DNA of 64,000 nucleotides from an uncultured Clostridia bacterium (GCA_946498095.1 CAMMMX010000003.1:62001-126000), one strand, 5' to 3'; shown: positions 18,091 through 26,783, counted from the first letter of the stretch. A program made the numbers and translations. Notes: generated from the letters alone by a model not told the origin.

Positions 18091-19278
18091 ATGAAAGGTA
18101 GGGATGAGAGATTGCTACTGATACATGGATGTTTGGAAACGATGGAAAATGACGCCGTCTATCATGACGGTTTTCTGCTTGTCAGAAACGGTTTGATTGC
18201 TCAACTCGGCGATATGAAGGATTGTCCAGAGGTGATGGACGGCGAGGAAGTGCTCGATCTGTCCGGGAAGACAATCTTTCCTGGATTTATCGATGCGCAT
18301 TGCCATATTGGTATTTTAGAGAATGGACTGGGATTTGAAGGGGACGATGTCAACGAGGAAACCGATGCTTCCACTCCCCAGCTAAGAGCGCTGGACGCTG
18401 TTAATCCGATGGATTACTGTCTGAAAGAGGCGGCAGCCGCCGGCGTAACCACAGTGGTAACGGGACCCGGTAGCGCAAATCCTATCGGTGGGCAATGGTG
18501 CGCACTGAAGACGGCGGGGAAAAGAATTGATGATATGCTGCTTAAGGCGCCGGTCAGTATGAAATTTGCTTTTGGAGAAAATCCGAAAAGCGTCTATCAC
18601 GGTAAAAATCAAGCGCCGATGACACGGATGGCAACGGCAGCGATGATACGGGAACAGTTGATCAAGACCCAAAAGTACGCCGAAGAAAAACACCGCGCTG
18701 AGGAAGATGATGGTTATGATGCGCCGGAATATGATATGAAGTGTGAGGCGTTGATTCCGGTGCTGCAAAGGACTCTCAAAGCGCATATGCATTGTCATCG
18801 TGCGGACGATATTTTTACTGCAATCCGGATTGCGAAAGAGTTTGGGCTCGACTATGAGCTGGTCCATTGTACAGAGGGGCATCTCATTTCCGATTGTCTT
18901 GGTGCGGATGGCGCATCAGCTATTATTGGGCCGATTATTTGTGACCGTTCTAAGCCGGAGCTGGTGAACCAGACGCTCAAAAACGCCGCCCAGTTATATG
19001 CAGATGGTGTTCCCTTTGCGATTTGTACCGACCATCCGGTTATTCCTATCCAGTATCTTCCGCTGAGTGCAGGGTTATGCGTGAGGGAAGGCTTGCCATA
19101 CCGGGAGGCCCTGAAAGCGATTACCATTCATGCTGCCCGCGCTGCGTCCATAGATGGGCGAGTGGGTTCGCTGGCGGTTGGAAAGGACGCAGATGTGGTT
19201 ATTTTTGAAGGAGATCCGCTTTCGGTATACGCCAAGCCCGTGCTTGTGCTGATTGACGGTAAGCGTGTGGAACTGTAA
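18091..19278 (+). CDS. amidohydrolase family protein (imidazolonepropionase-like)
   Basis: Metal-dependent hydrolase of 395 residues from the amidohydrolase superfamily. The metal ligands are visible: DAHCH after the small N-terminal beta-sandwich, HMHCHRADD, the HCTEGH segment and the final Asp in CTDHPVIP; the C-terminus ends with GKDADVVIFEGDPL as usual for the composite domain. Cyclic amides or peptide-like substrates are typical, but the specific one is unknown. The start is not certain: ATG at 18091 lacks a good ribosome site, while a TTG at 18112 has AGGG 8 nt upstream. It precedes a fumarase-like gene by 33 nt or less. Confidence 0.9.
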   Translation: MKGRDERLLLIHGCLETMENDAVYHDGFLLVRNGLIAQLGDMKDCPEVMDGEEVLDLSGKTIFPGFIDAHCHIGILENGLGFEGDDVNEETDASTPQLRALDAVNPMDYCLKEAAAAGVTTVVTGPGSANPIGGQWCALKTAGKRIDDMLLKAPVSMKFAFGENPKSVYHGKNQAPMTRMATAAMIREQLIKTQKYAEEKHRAEEDDGYDAPEYDMKCEALIPVLQRTLKAHMHCHRADDIFTAIRIAKEFGLDYELVHCTEGHLISDCLGADGASAIIGPIICDRSKPELVNQTLKNAAQLYADGVPFAICTDHPVIPIQYLPLSAGLCVREGLPYREALKAITIHAARAASIDGRVGSLAVGKDADVVIFEGDPLSVYAKPVLVLIDGKRVEL

Positions 19279-19311
19279 ACTGTAACAGGAAAAAGGAGGA
19301 GGATGGAAACG

Positions 19312-20154
19312 ATGAGGGAAGTCACATGCGCCGCAGTAACCGCGACGGTCGCGCAGCTGTGTGTCGAGGCAAACCGCATGTTGCCGCAGAGCCTACAGGA
19401 GCGCATTCAAAGCTGTGCGCAATGTGAAGCGTCGCCGCTAGGACAGGGGATTTTCCATGATATGCTGGATAACCTTGATGCGGCGCAGACGCTTCAGGTG
19501 CCGGTATGTCAGGATACCGGCATGGCTGTTGTTTTTGCAGAGTTGGGGCAGGAGGTTCATATTACAGGGGGAAGCTTTGAACAAGCTGTCAATGACGGTG
19601 TTGCGCAAGGCTACACAAAAGGCCTGCTGCGTTGTAGTGTCGTTTCCGATCCGCTGCGCCGTGTAAACACCGGGGACAATACGCCTGCGGTACTGCATGT
19701 CCGTATCGTACCGGGGGACAAGCTGCGTATCACTGTTGCGCCGAAGGGGTTTGGCAGTGAAAATATGAGCACGTTGAAAATGATGACGCCGTCAGCGACA
19801 CGGACGGATATAGTCTCCTTTGTTACCGATGTGGTCAGCCGTGCGGGAAGTAATCCTTGCCCGCCTATCGTGGCAGGGGTCGGCATCGGAGGCGATTTTG
19901 AGCAATGTGCGTATCTGGCGAAGAAAGCGTTGTGCCGCGACGTGGCGGTGCGCAATACAGATCCTTACTATCAGGAACTGGAACAGGAAATGTTGGACAG
20001 CGTCAATCGTTTGGGGATTGGTCCGCAAGGCTTTGGAGGGACAGTCACTGCGTTGGCGGTCAACGTCGAGGTGGCGCCGACGCATATTGCGGGTTTGCCG
20101 GTGGCGGTCAACATTGGCTGTCATGTCACGCGGCATCAGTCGGCCGTTCTATAA
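19312..20154 (+). CDS. class I fumarate hydratase alpha subunit (lone)
   Basis: [4Fe-4S] hydro-lyase subunit of 280 residues, the alpha part of two-subunit class I fumarases or L-tartrate dehydratases. Family motifs are clear: VCQDTGMAVVF with an Fe-S cysteine, the RRVNTGDNTPAVLH segment, APKGFGSENMS, PCPPIVAGVGIGG and GPQGFGGTVTALAVNVE. The ATG at 19312 is better spaced from the AGGAGGAGG site than one nine bases earlier. The beta subunit, normally the next gene, is missing here: an rRNA methyltransferase follows. The active enzyme should need a beta subunit coded elsewhere. Confidence 0.93.
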   Translation: MREVTCAAVTATVAQLCVEANRMLPQSLQERIQSCAQCEASPLGQGIFHDMLDNLDAAQTLQVPVCQDTGMAVVFAELGQEVHITGGSFEQAVNDGVAQGYTKGLLRCSVVSDPLRRVNTGDNTPAVLHVRIVPGDKLRITVAPKGFGSENMSTLKMMTPSATRTDIVSFVTDVVSRAGSNPCPPIVAGVGIGGDFEQCAYLAKKALCRDVAVRNTDPYYQELEQEMLDSVNRLGIGPQGFGGTVTALAVNVEVAPTHIAGLPVAVNIGCHVTRHQSAVL

Positions 20155-20172
20155 CTGCAGAGAGGAAGAGCA

Positions 20173-21288
20173 ATGGGAAGATATCAAATCAGCTGTCCCT
20201 GCCATTTTGGGCTGGAGAGCGTTTTGAAGTTCGAAACGCAGCGCTTGGGCGGCGAGGACATCTCCTGTGGGGATGGCCGTGTAACCTTTTATGGGGACGA
20301 GAACACGATTGCGAAGGCGAATCTCTGGCTGCGGACAGCGGAACGCGTCCAGATTGTTCTTGCGCAGTTCCCAGCAAAAAACTTTGAAGAGCTGTTTCAA
20401 GGCGTCCGTGCCATCGCTTGGGAAGAATATGTCGGGAAAACGGATCGCTTCCCCGTGAAAGGATACAGTCTTCACTCTGCACTTCACTCCGTGCCGGACT
20501 GTCAGTCGATTGTCAAAAAGGCTATCGTTGAACGGATGAAGCAACATTACCGTGTCGGATGGCTGGAGGAGACTGGACCGGTGGTACAGGTTCAGTTTGC
20601 TATTCTCAAAAATAGCGTGACTGTCATGCTGGACACGAGCGGTATAGGCCTGCATAAGCGTGGTTACCGTCGTGATGCCAATGCAGCGCCGATGAAGGAG
20701 ACGCTTGCTGCGGGTATCGCAGACCTTGCACGTGTGCGTGCAGATAGCTATGTATATGATCCCTTCTGCGGGTCGGGCACGCTGCTGATTGAATCAGCGC
20801 TCAAGGCGCTGAATATCGCGCCGGGTATAAAACGCCGCTTTCTGGCAGAGCGTTGGGGTTGGCTTCCTCTTACGATTTGGAACCGGGCGAGGGAGGAGGC
20901 CTTGGACAGTCTGAACCGCGATGCACGGTTTGAGGGGATCGGCTTTGATTTGGATCCGGCGGCGGTCGAACTGACGCAGCAAAATGCGAGTAAGGCGGGA
21001 GTGGGCAAGCGGATACGTGTCTCCTGCGCTGACGTCAAGGACTTTCCCCGCGTGGAGGACAAAAGTATCATTCTATGCAACCCTCCTTACGGTGAGCGGA
21101 TGCTGGAGTTGCGCGGGGCACAGGCACTTTATGCTGTCATGGGGCGAGTTCTGCGCCAAAATCCGCAGACTGGCTGCTATGTCATTACAGCAGATGAGGA
21201 TTTTGAAACATATTTCGGAAGGAAAGCGTCCAAACGTCGGAAGTTATACAATGGGATGCTTCGGTGCCAGCTGTATATGTACTTCTGA
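20173..21288 (+). CDS. THUMP-domain class I RNA methyltransferase (RlmL/YpsC-like)
   Basis: SAM-dependent RNA guanine-N2 methyltransferase of 371 residues. An N-terminal ferredoxin-like/THUMP module (ISCPCHFGLESVLKFETQRLG...) precedes the methyltransferase domain with SAM motif DPFCGSGTLLIE and catalytic NPPYGERM. The family modifies 23S rRNA (RlmL, m2G) or related RNA positions; the precise site is not deducible. GAGGAAGAG lies before the ATG. It starts 18 nt after the fumarase gene and is followed 15 nt later by mutY. Confidence 0.93.
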   Translation: MGRYQISCPCHFGLESVLKFETQRLGGEDISCGDGRVTFYGDENTIAKANLWLRTAERVQIVLAQFPAKNFEELFQGVRAIAWEEYVGKTDRFPVKGYSLHSALHSVPDCQSIVKKAIVERMKQHYRVGWLEETGPVVQVQFAILKNSVTVMLDTSGIGLHKRGYRRDANAAPMKETLAAGIADLARVRADSYVYDPFCGSGTLLIESALKALNIAPGIKRRFLAERWGWLPLTIWNRAREEALDSLNRDARFEGIGFDLDPAAVELTQQNASKAGVGKRIRVSCADVKDFPRVEDKSIILCNPPYGERMLELRGAQALYAVMGRVLRQNPQTGCYVITADEDFETYFGRKASKRRKLYNGMLRCQLYMYF

Positions 21289-21303
21289 TGGGAAGGAAAT
21301 GGG

Positions 21304-22443
21304 ATGAAAGCTCAACTTGAGGATACCTTGCAGCGAATGGAAACGCCGCTCAATATGGATACGGTGGCGGCGCGGTTAGATGGCGCTGTTTCACCGCTGA
21401 TGGAATGGTTTGCAGGACATGCGCGTGTCCTGCCGTGGCGATCCCACCCGGATCCTTATCGCGTCTGGGTGTCAGAAATCATGCTGCAGCAGACACGGGT
21501 CAGCGCTGTGCTCCCCTATTTTCAGCGATTTATGGATGCTTTGCCCACGGTGTTTGAGCTGGCGCAAGTCGAAGAAAGAGTGTTGTTGAAGTTGTGGGAA
21601 GGGCTTGGATATTACAGTCGGGCTCGGAATCTACAAAAAGCGGCACGGATTATCGTTGAGCGTTATGGTGGAGAAATGCCTGCTACCTACAGGGAACTAA
21701 GCGCTCTGCCCGGTATTGGGGATTATACCGCAGGTGCCATTTTGTCGATTGCTTATGGGCAGCGTGTGCCGGCGGTGGATGGGAATGTCCTTCGGGTGCT
21801 GTCTCGATTGCTGTATGCCGTCGCGGACGTGATGCGTCCCGATGTACGCAAGGCGTTCCGCACCCTGATTGCCGCGCATATGCCCGACGATCCCAGCCGT
21901 TTCAATCAGGCTCTGATGGAATTGGGGGCGACTGTTTGTCTGCCAAACGGTACGCCGCTATGTATGGAATGTCCTTTGAATGAGCTATGTGAGGCGCACC
22001 GACGTGGTCGGGAAATGCAGCTACCGGTAAAAGCGGCTAAAAAGCAGCGGCGGGTTGAGAAGAGAACGGTACTGCTCGTCCACTGTGGGGGAAAGGTATT
22101 GGTACGAAAACGACCGGATCGAGGACTGTTAGCTAATTTGTGGGAGTTTGCTGTTGCCGACGGTTTTCTTTCGCCGTTTGAGGTGCAAGATGTGGTGTGT
22201 CACATTGGACTTGTCCCGCTACAGATATTTGAGCTGCCCGATGCCAAACATATTTTTACGCATGTTGAATGGCTGATGCAGGGATATGACGTCGTGGTCG
22301 GAGAACCGTTACCGGTGAAGGGGTATCGTTGGGCTACCTGGGACGAGCTTCAAGAAGACTTTCCAGTTCCGAGCGCATATAAGGTATACTTGGAATGTTT
22401 GCCGAAGCTTTTATCCCCGCCGTACGAGAATGACAGAAAGTGA
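21304..22443 (+). CDS. mutY: A/G-specific adenine DNA glycosylase
   Basis: Base-excision repair enzyme of 379 residues that removes adenine mispaired with 8-oxoguanine. Visible are the helix-hairpin-helix with LPGIGDYTAGAI, the catalytic Asp in VDGNVLRVLSR, the catalytic Glu in SEIMLQQTRV, and the [4Fe-4S] cluster ligands with C-x6-C-x2-C-x5-C spacing (CLPNGTPLCMECPLNELC). The C-terminal 130 residues form the Nudix-like 8-oxoG recognition domain. AAGGA lies 8 nt before the ATG. The following acetyltransferase gene begins 9 nt after the stop. Confidence 0.96.
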   Translation: MKAQLEDTLQRMETPLNMDTVAARLDGAVSPLMEWFAGHARVLPWRSHPDPYRVWVSEIMLQQTRVSAVLPYFQRFMDALPTVFELAQVEERVLLKLWEGLGYYSRARNLQKAARIIVERYGGEMPATYRELSALPGIGDYTAGAILSIAYGQRVPAVDGNVLRVLSRLLYAVADVMRPDVRKAFRTLIAAHMPDDPSRFNQALMELGATVCLPNGTPLCMECPLNELCEAHRRGREMQLPVKAAKKQRRVEKRTVLLVHCGGKVLVRKRPDRGLLANLWEFAVADGFLSPFEVQDVVCHIGLVPLQIFELPDAKHIFTHVEWLMQGYDVVVGEPLPVKGYRWATWDELQEDFPVPSAYKVYLECLPKLLSPPYENDRK

Positions 22444-22452
22444 GCGTTTTAT

Positions 22453-22851
22453 ATGGAAATCCATTACCAAACAACAAAAGTGCTGGAGAAAGGCGCATTG
22501 CAGGAGTTGTTTTTATCTGTGGGGTGGGCTTCGGGAAACCATCCCGACAAGCTGGCTCATGCTTTGCGTAACTATGGAAGTGTCTTTACGGCATGGGACG
22601 GAGAAAGGCTGATTGGCCTTGCCGGTGCGATGGACGACGGTATCATGACGGCCTATGTCCACTATGTGCTAATCCATCCTGCCTATCAAGGAAAAGGGAT
22701 TGGGAAACAGCTGATGAATTTGGTGCGGGAACATTACAAGGATTATCTGCGGATTGTCCTGATGGCAGAGAAGCATGCGCTGGACTTTTATAAAAACAGC
22801 GGTTTTGTAGAGGTGGATGACGCAGTGCCAATGTATCTGGACCGTCTGTGA
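22453..22851 (+). CDS. GNAT family N-acetyltransferase
   Basis: Acetyltransferase of 132 residues. The acetyl-CoA binding loop lies at VLIHPAYQGKGIGKQLMNLV and motif B at ALDFYKNSGFVEV. The short size and N-terminal MEIHYQTTKVLEKGALQELFLSVGW resemble small GNATs common in Firmicutes; the substrate is unknown. It follows mutY by 9 nt and is probably translated from the same mRNA. The next gene is on the opposite strand. Confidence 0.88.
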   Translation: MEIHYQTTKVLEKGALQELFLSVGWASGNHPDKLAHALRNYGSVFTAWDGERLIGLAGAMDDGIMTAYVHYVLIHPAYQGKGIGKQLMNLVREHYKDYLRIVLMAEKHALDFYKNSGFVEVDDAVPMYLDRL

Positions 22852-22919
22852 GTAGAAGGACTGCTGCAGCCGTCCCATTAGAAACGCCCGAGAGATCCGT
22901 TCTTTCGAGCGTGATTTAT

Positions 22920-23288
22920 TTAATATTTCTCCATATATTCTTTCATCCGGTCAAAGCTTTCTTGGCTTATCACATGCTCAATGCGGCAAGCGTCCTGAGC
23001 GGCGGTTTCCATACCAACGCCAAGAACATCGGACAAGAAACGTGTCAGAAGCAGATGCCGTTCATAAATATTATTGGCTTTTTCCAAACCTTTATCGGTC
23101 AATATGATATTGCCACCGCTTTCCACTGTGACGTAACCCTCTTTTTTTAAAATGCCAATCGCGCGGCTGATGCTTGGCTTGGAATAGTCCAGTTCGTTGA
23201 CAATATCAATGGAACGGACACTGCCGAGTTTTTTCTGGAGAATCAAAATGGTCTCCAAATAATTTTCTCCGGATTCATGGATCTTCAT
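22920..23288 (-). CDS. DtxR/MntR family metal-responsive regulator
   Basis: Metal-dependent transcription regulator of 122 residues. An N-terminal winged helix (ENYLETILILQKKLGSVRSIDIVNELDYSKPSISRAIGILKKEGYVTV) precedes the dimerisation and metal-binding domain (ERHLLLTRFLSDVLGVGMETAAQDACRIEHVISQESFDRM), with MntR/IdeR-type ligands such as the EHV glutamate and histidine. It would repress manganese or iron uptake genes when metal-loaded. The ATG at 23288 has AGGAGG at about 6 nt. No metal transporter is nearby, so targets are elsewhere; inverted TTAG-type repeats upstream may be its own operator. Confidence 0.92.
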   Translation of the reverse strand: MKIHESGENYLETILILQKKLGSVRSIDIVNELDYSKPSISRAIGILKKEGYVTVESGGNIILTDKGLEKANNIYERHLLLTRFLSDVLGVGMETAAQDACRIEHVISQESFDRMKEYMEKY

Positions 23289-23333
23289 GCCAGCTCCTCC
23301 TTTATATCGAATCCATTTTATGGTTGGTTCCAC

Positions 23334-23349
23334 CTAACGTCTCTGTTAG
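23334..23349. promoter_or_regulatory. candidate operator of the DtxR/MntR-type gene
   Basis: CTAAC-N6-GTTAG is an inverted repeat 46 nt upstream of the regulator start, and further TTAG copies recur over the next 35 nt upstream on the minus strand. DtxR-family sites often contain TTAGGnnA-type half sites, so autoregulation is plausible. The rest of 23350-23679 shows no gene; I see no other clear element there. Confidence 0.4.
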
Positions 23350-23679
23350 AGACTACTAATGTTCTTATTCTAACATATTCTGCAAACAAGCTCAAGTTCT
23401 TTATCAGCATGTAGATCATCGTGTATAGGGGATTTTCCCCAATCCCTTTATTTTGGCTTCCTCATTCTTCCAGGCAGCATGCTCGTCTTGATGATATAGC
23501 TTTAGAGGAAAGCGTGTGAGATATGTATAGAATTAGATAGGAAAGGTTACTGAGAGAAGCTGATCTTCTTGCAAACGGGATAAAATTATAAAGGGGAACG
23601 GAACCGCATACTGTGTCGAAAAAAGGGGGACTTTTCGGGGGTTGTTATCAGTCTGAGAGAAGTTTTTTCCAAAATAACA

Positions 23680-23708
23680 TTGCCAAATGGGAAAGAATGT
23701 GCTATGAT
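23680..23708 (+). promoter_or_regulatory. sigma-A promoter of the small lipoprotein
   Basis: TTGCCA and TATGAT with a 17-nt spacer, giving a leader of about 46 nt before the lipoprotein start at 23762. Confidence 0.75.
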
Positions 23709-23761
23709 AGGTATCGTAAATCAATCGATTTGCGACAACTTTATCTGAAGGAGTGTTAAAA

Positions 23762-23902
23762 ATGAAAAAGTTCGTAGCATTATTGTTGGGAGCAGTATTG
23801 GCTCTGAGCTTGGTTTCCTGCTCTGGCGACAGCAGCACCTCTTCTAGCGGTTCTGACAGCAGCACCAGCAGCACAGATACCTCTACTTCTTCCGAGGCCT
23901 AA
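23762..23902 (+). CDS. 46-residue Ser/Thr-rich lipoprotein
   Basis: Tiny lipoprotein. A type II signal peptide (MKKFVALLLGAVLALSLVSC) ends in the lipobox LVSC with Cys20 as the lipidation site, leaving a mature chain of 27 residues that is almost all Ser, Thr, Asp and Gly. AAGGAG lies 8 nt before the ATG, a good promoter sits 54 nt upstream, and a strong terminator follows, so it is a complete free-standing transcription unit and very likely expressed. No folded domain remains after the lipid anchor. It could be a surface-exposed spacer, or the start of a truncated lipoprotein gene, but the intact promoter and terminator speak against decay. Confidence 0.85.
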   Translation: MKKFVALLLGAVLALSLVSCSGDSSTSSSGSDSSTSSTDTSTSSEA

Positions 23903-23969
23903 GTCAGCAATGGCTGAATAGCACGAATGCCGGTGGCTCTCTTGAGCCTATTACATAGGCGAGTGCGCA

Positions 23970-24001
23970 AAAAAACCTGACTGTTTCCAGTCAGGTTTTT
24001 T
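23970..24001 (+). terminator. strong terminator after the lipoprotein gene
   Basis: A 13-bp stem (AAAAAACCTGACT and its complement) with the loop GTTTCC and a built-in U-run. The stem is preceded by A-residues, so it can work on both strands. Confidence 0.9.
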
Positions 24002-24053
24002 ATTTTATGCTAAGACTATCCTGGTTGGGACGAAAATGGGTATGCAAGTACCA

Positions 24054-24077
24054 CGATATGTTCTGTCCAACATATCG
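24054..24077. repeat. 9-bp inverted repeat upstream of the EamA gene
   Basis: CGATATGTT-CTGTCC-AACATATCG is a perfect 9-bp inverted repeat with a 6-nt loop, 170 nt upstream of the EamA promoter and with no U-run. It could be an operator or a hairpin. Apart from this and the lipoprotein terminator, the non-coding stretch 23903-24246 shows nothing I recognise. Confidence 0.5.
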
Positions 24078-24246
24078 AAGGAAAAAAATGGTCCACTACG
24101 GCTTTTTATTTTTTAGTTACAAATTTGATAGATGGGTATAAATTCTATTTCAAGATGAAGAACTGTTGGAGGGGAGTGCATTCACTCTATGATGCTCCGT
24201 TCTGTCGTGATAAGCGATGAAAATTTTTATCCCGTCAGGAATATAG

Positions 24247-24275
24247 TTGACAAACAAGGTGTGTAGTGGTAATAT
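24247..24275 (+). promoter_or_regulatory. sigma-A promoter of the EamA transporter
   Basis: A perfect TTGACA followed after 17 nt by TAATAT (4/6), leaving an 80-nt leader before the start at 24355. Confidence 0.7.
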
Positions 24276-24354
24276 AACAAAATAGTTGTTCTACGTGAGC
24301 CGTATCGCAGCGAAAAATAGATGTGGAAGAAAAAAGAAATACAGGGGGTACCAC

Positions 24355-25239
24355 ATGCTGTTCGCCGTTATGATGTTTATCCTGTTTATTGCCAGAGGCC
24401 TCAATGCTGTTTTTATCAAGCAAGCACAGGAGGACCAAGTTAAATCTTTTTCGGACGCTTTGCTGTTTACCATTCTTTTTGCATTTTTTCAAATGGTTAC
24501 AATATTTTTACTACCACCTTATAGGCCGCTGCATTTCGACTGGGTTTTTCTGATCTATCCGTTATTATTTTCTGTTTTTTTCTTCCTATGTTATATCTTG
24601 ATGATGAAGGCATTGGATACCGGACCGGTTGGCATTTCGAACGCTATCTTTGCTTTTTATGTAATCATTCCAATATTAGCAGGCTTTTTCTTTTTTCATG
24701 AGGGTATCTCGCTCTGGCAAATTTTTGGTATCGTGCTGTTTGTCGCTTGTGTCATTTTACTGAATTTCGGATCATACAGCGACAAAAATGGGCCGAAGCA
24801 GGGGCGTCTGAGCGGGAAATGGTTTCTATATATTATTGGCGCTACCGTAGCGTCAGGGTTGTCGACGCTGGTATCCAAATTTGCCATGGCCGCTGCGCCT
24901 GAGATGGACAAAGAATACCTTTTGTATTACAACGTCATCGTCGTGTTAATCGGAATCCCCATCCTTCTGATTCGAAGGAAAAAGCTCACCCAGTTAATGA
25001 AAAGCCTGCGGTTCCTTGGGGTGACGTTGGGGGCTGCGGTGACGCAGAACGTCGGCAATTTAATCTTTGTCATGTATGTAAGTACGGTATCAGCGGCAAC
25101 ATTGATGCCGCTGATGGGAGTGCTCAACATTGTCAGCGTGCTTATTGCCGGACGATTTTTTTTCAAAGAGAAGATATCCAAAACGGCTTATGTAGGGCTT
25201 GCGTTGAGCGTTGTTGCGATTGTGCTGCTCAATCTGTAG
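24355..25239 (+). CDS. EamA/DMT family transporter
   Basis: Membrane protein of 294 residues with ten hydrophobic segments arranged as two five-helix repeats, as in the drug/metabolite transporter superfamily. Typical features are the N-terminal FAVMMFILFIARGLNAVFIKQA, the GPVGISNAIFAFYVIIPILAGFFFFHE end of repeat one, and MGVLNIVSVLIAGRFFFKEKI in repeat two. Such proteins export or import small metabolites; the substrate is unknown. The ATG at 24355 follows AGGGGG with 6 nt; upstream in-frame sequence is not membrane-like. The PHP gene begins 12 nt later. Confidence 0.88.
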   Translation: MLFAVMMFILFIARGLNAVFIKQAQEDQVKSFSDALLFTILFAFFQMVTIFLLPPYRPLHFDWVFLIYPLLFSVFFFLCYILMMKALDTGPVGISNAIFAFYVIIPILAGFFFFHEGISLWQIFGIVLFVACVILLNFGSYSDKNGPKQGRLSGKWFLYIIGATVASGLSTLVSKFAMAAAPEMDKEYLLYYNVIVVLIGIPILLIRRKKLTQLMKSLRFLGVTLGAAVTQNVGNLIFVMYVSTVSAATLMPLMGVLNIVSVLIAGRFFFKEKISKTAYVGLALSVVAIVLLNL

Positions 25240-25251
25240 GGGGATGCTTTG

Positions 25252-26022
25252 ATGCAGGACTGCCATATACATATCGAACGAGGCGACTATACGTTCGCAT
25301 GGATCGGTCGGTTCGTTGATACGGCGCTTTCTCGGGGCATGGACGAAATCTGGCTGCTGGAGCACTGCTACCGTTTCCGGGAGTTCGTTCCGATGTACGA
25401 CGACGTCTGCGTGCGCAGTCCCTATATCGACGCGTGGTTCCACCGCAAGGCGGGAGTACTTTCGCTTGCGGATTATCTCCGCTTGATCGATGAGGTACGT
25501 GCCGCCGACTTTCCTTTGCGTATCCGTTTTGGGCTGGAAGTGTGCTATTTTCATGAACAGGAGGACTTCGTCCGGCATCAGACGCAGGGTATGGGGCTAG
25601 ATTTCCTCGTGGGAAGCGTCCACTTTATCGACGGCTTTGCCTTCGATCACTTCGTGCAGTTGTGGGACGGGGTGGACGTGGATCACAAGTACCGCCGTTA
25701 CTTTGAAATGAGTATAGCTCTGGCTGAAAGCGGGCTTTTTGATGGGATTGCCCATCCGGACAGCATCAAACTGTTCGGACATAAAGCCTCTTTTTCTTTG
25801 CTGGAAGCTTACGATCGCCTGGCGGGTGCGCTTGCTGCACAAGGAATGTACGCGGAACAGAGCAGCGGCATCAAGCGCCGGACCGGTGCTGCTTTAGGGA
25901 TGGATCCGGAGCTGCTCGCTGTCATGAAACGTTATGGCGTCACGATCCGTACCGCTTCGGATGCGCACTATCCCGAGGAGGTTGGGCTGGGCGTGCGCCA
26001 GCTTTACAAGATGCTTGGATAA
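25252..26022 (+). CDS. PHP domain protein (histidinol-phosphatase-like)
   Basis: Metal-dependent phosphoesterase of 256 residues. The PHP metal motifs are present: DCHIHIE at the N-terminus, an EHCYR segment, GLEVCYF, GSVHFIDG, AHPDSIKL, and SDAHYPEEVG at the C-terminus. The HisK-type histidinol phosphatase is the closest named relative, but no histidine biosynthesis gene is nearby, so the substrate may be different. It follows the EamA transporter by 12 nt and is probably in the same operon. Confidence 0.88.
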   Translation: MQDCHIHIERGDYTFAWIGRFVDTALSRGMDEIWLLEHCYRFREFVPMYDDVCVRSPYIDAWFHRKAGVLSLADYLRLIDEVRAADFPLRIRFGLEVCYFHEQEDFVRHQTQGMGLDFLVGSVHFIDGFAFDHFVQLWDGVDVDHKYRRYFEMSIALAESGLFDGIAHPDSIKLFGHKASFSLLEAYDRLAGALAAQGMYAEQSSGIKRRTGAALGMDPELLAVMKRYGVTIRTASDAHYPEEVGLGVRQLYKMLG

Positions 26023-26048
26023 GCTGACTATGAGGGAGGGGGGATTTT

Positions 26049-26783
26049 ATGAAAACTCAAGAGAAAATAGAAAAAGTATTGCTTAATGATAAAGCATTAT
26101 ATACTGAATTTTTATTTTGTCTGTATCATAAAGGGCTTGCGGAAATTACATATCGCTATCAGGATGATAGGAATTTTTATTTCCAAAGAAAAGCAGAGCA
26201 ATTTGGTATAAATGATGTGTTTATAAGTTTTACGGAGTCTTGTTTTTTTGACTCTACAATAAGACAACTACAAGATGCTAATGTGATAACAATCATTACG
26301 CCCAATAGACCTATGTCTTTTCGAGACTATGAAATAGATTGGAAAATATCAATCAGAAAACAATTCTAGAAACATACAATTGAATCAGGCCTCACCTCTA
26401 CGGATCTTACACTGCTTAATTCAAATCATAAAGATATGATTCAGACAAGTCAGTCAGAAACCTCAAAGCAAAACTATGAGCTATCATTGGAATTTGGCGA
26501 TAGTTGCTATGCCATTATTAGTGATAATCAGTTAATCAGTTTTGCTAGTGTAGGTAAATTGGAACAAGCTAAACTTGCGGAGATAAACTGGATATATACA
26601 GAAGAAAACTATAGGCGCCAAGGCTATGGACATAGACTGTTACAAGGCATCATTAACGAGTTGGTTTCTGACGGATATCTAGTTACATATCATTGTGCAT
26701 TGGAAAATGAGGCTTCTGCCCGAACGGCAATTCGTGGCGGAATGGGCTTTGAGCTCGATGAAATTATATTTGAAAGAAAGTAA
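26049..26783 (+). pseudogene. GNAT acetyltransferase interrupted by an in-frame TAG
   Basis: One reading frame runs through this whole interval except for a single TAG at 26367-26369. It would code about 243 residues: an N-terminal part of 106 residues (MKTQEKIEKVLLNDKALYTE...) and, after TAG, a C-terminal GNAT domain with the acetyl-CoA loop YTEENYRRQGYGHRLLQGI and ARTAIRGGMGFE. GGGAGGGGGG precedes the first ATG. There is no ribosome site at the ATG at 26436, so the catalytic half is probably not made. The interval is clearly richer in A and T than its neighbours, which suggests recent acquisition. TAG readthrough is possible but TAG is used as a normal stop elsewhere (sigG). Confidence 0.8.

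Noticed and set aside
22881..22911. Weak hairpin ACGCCCGA/TCGAGCGT between convergent genes
   Set aside because: It has a mismatch in the middle of a short stem and only a partial U-run; termination is possible but not supported enough to list.
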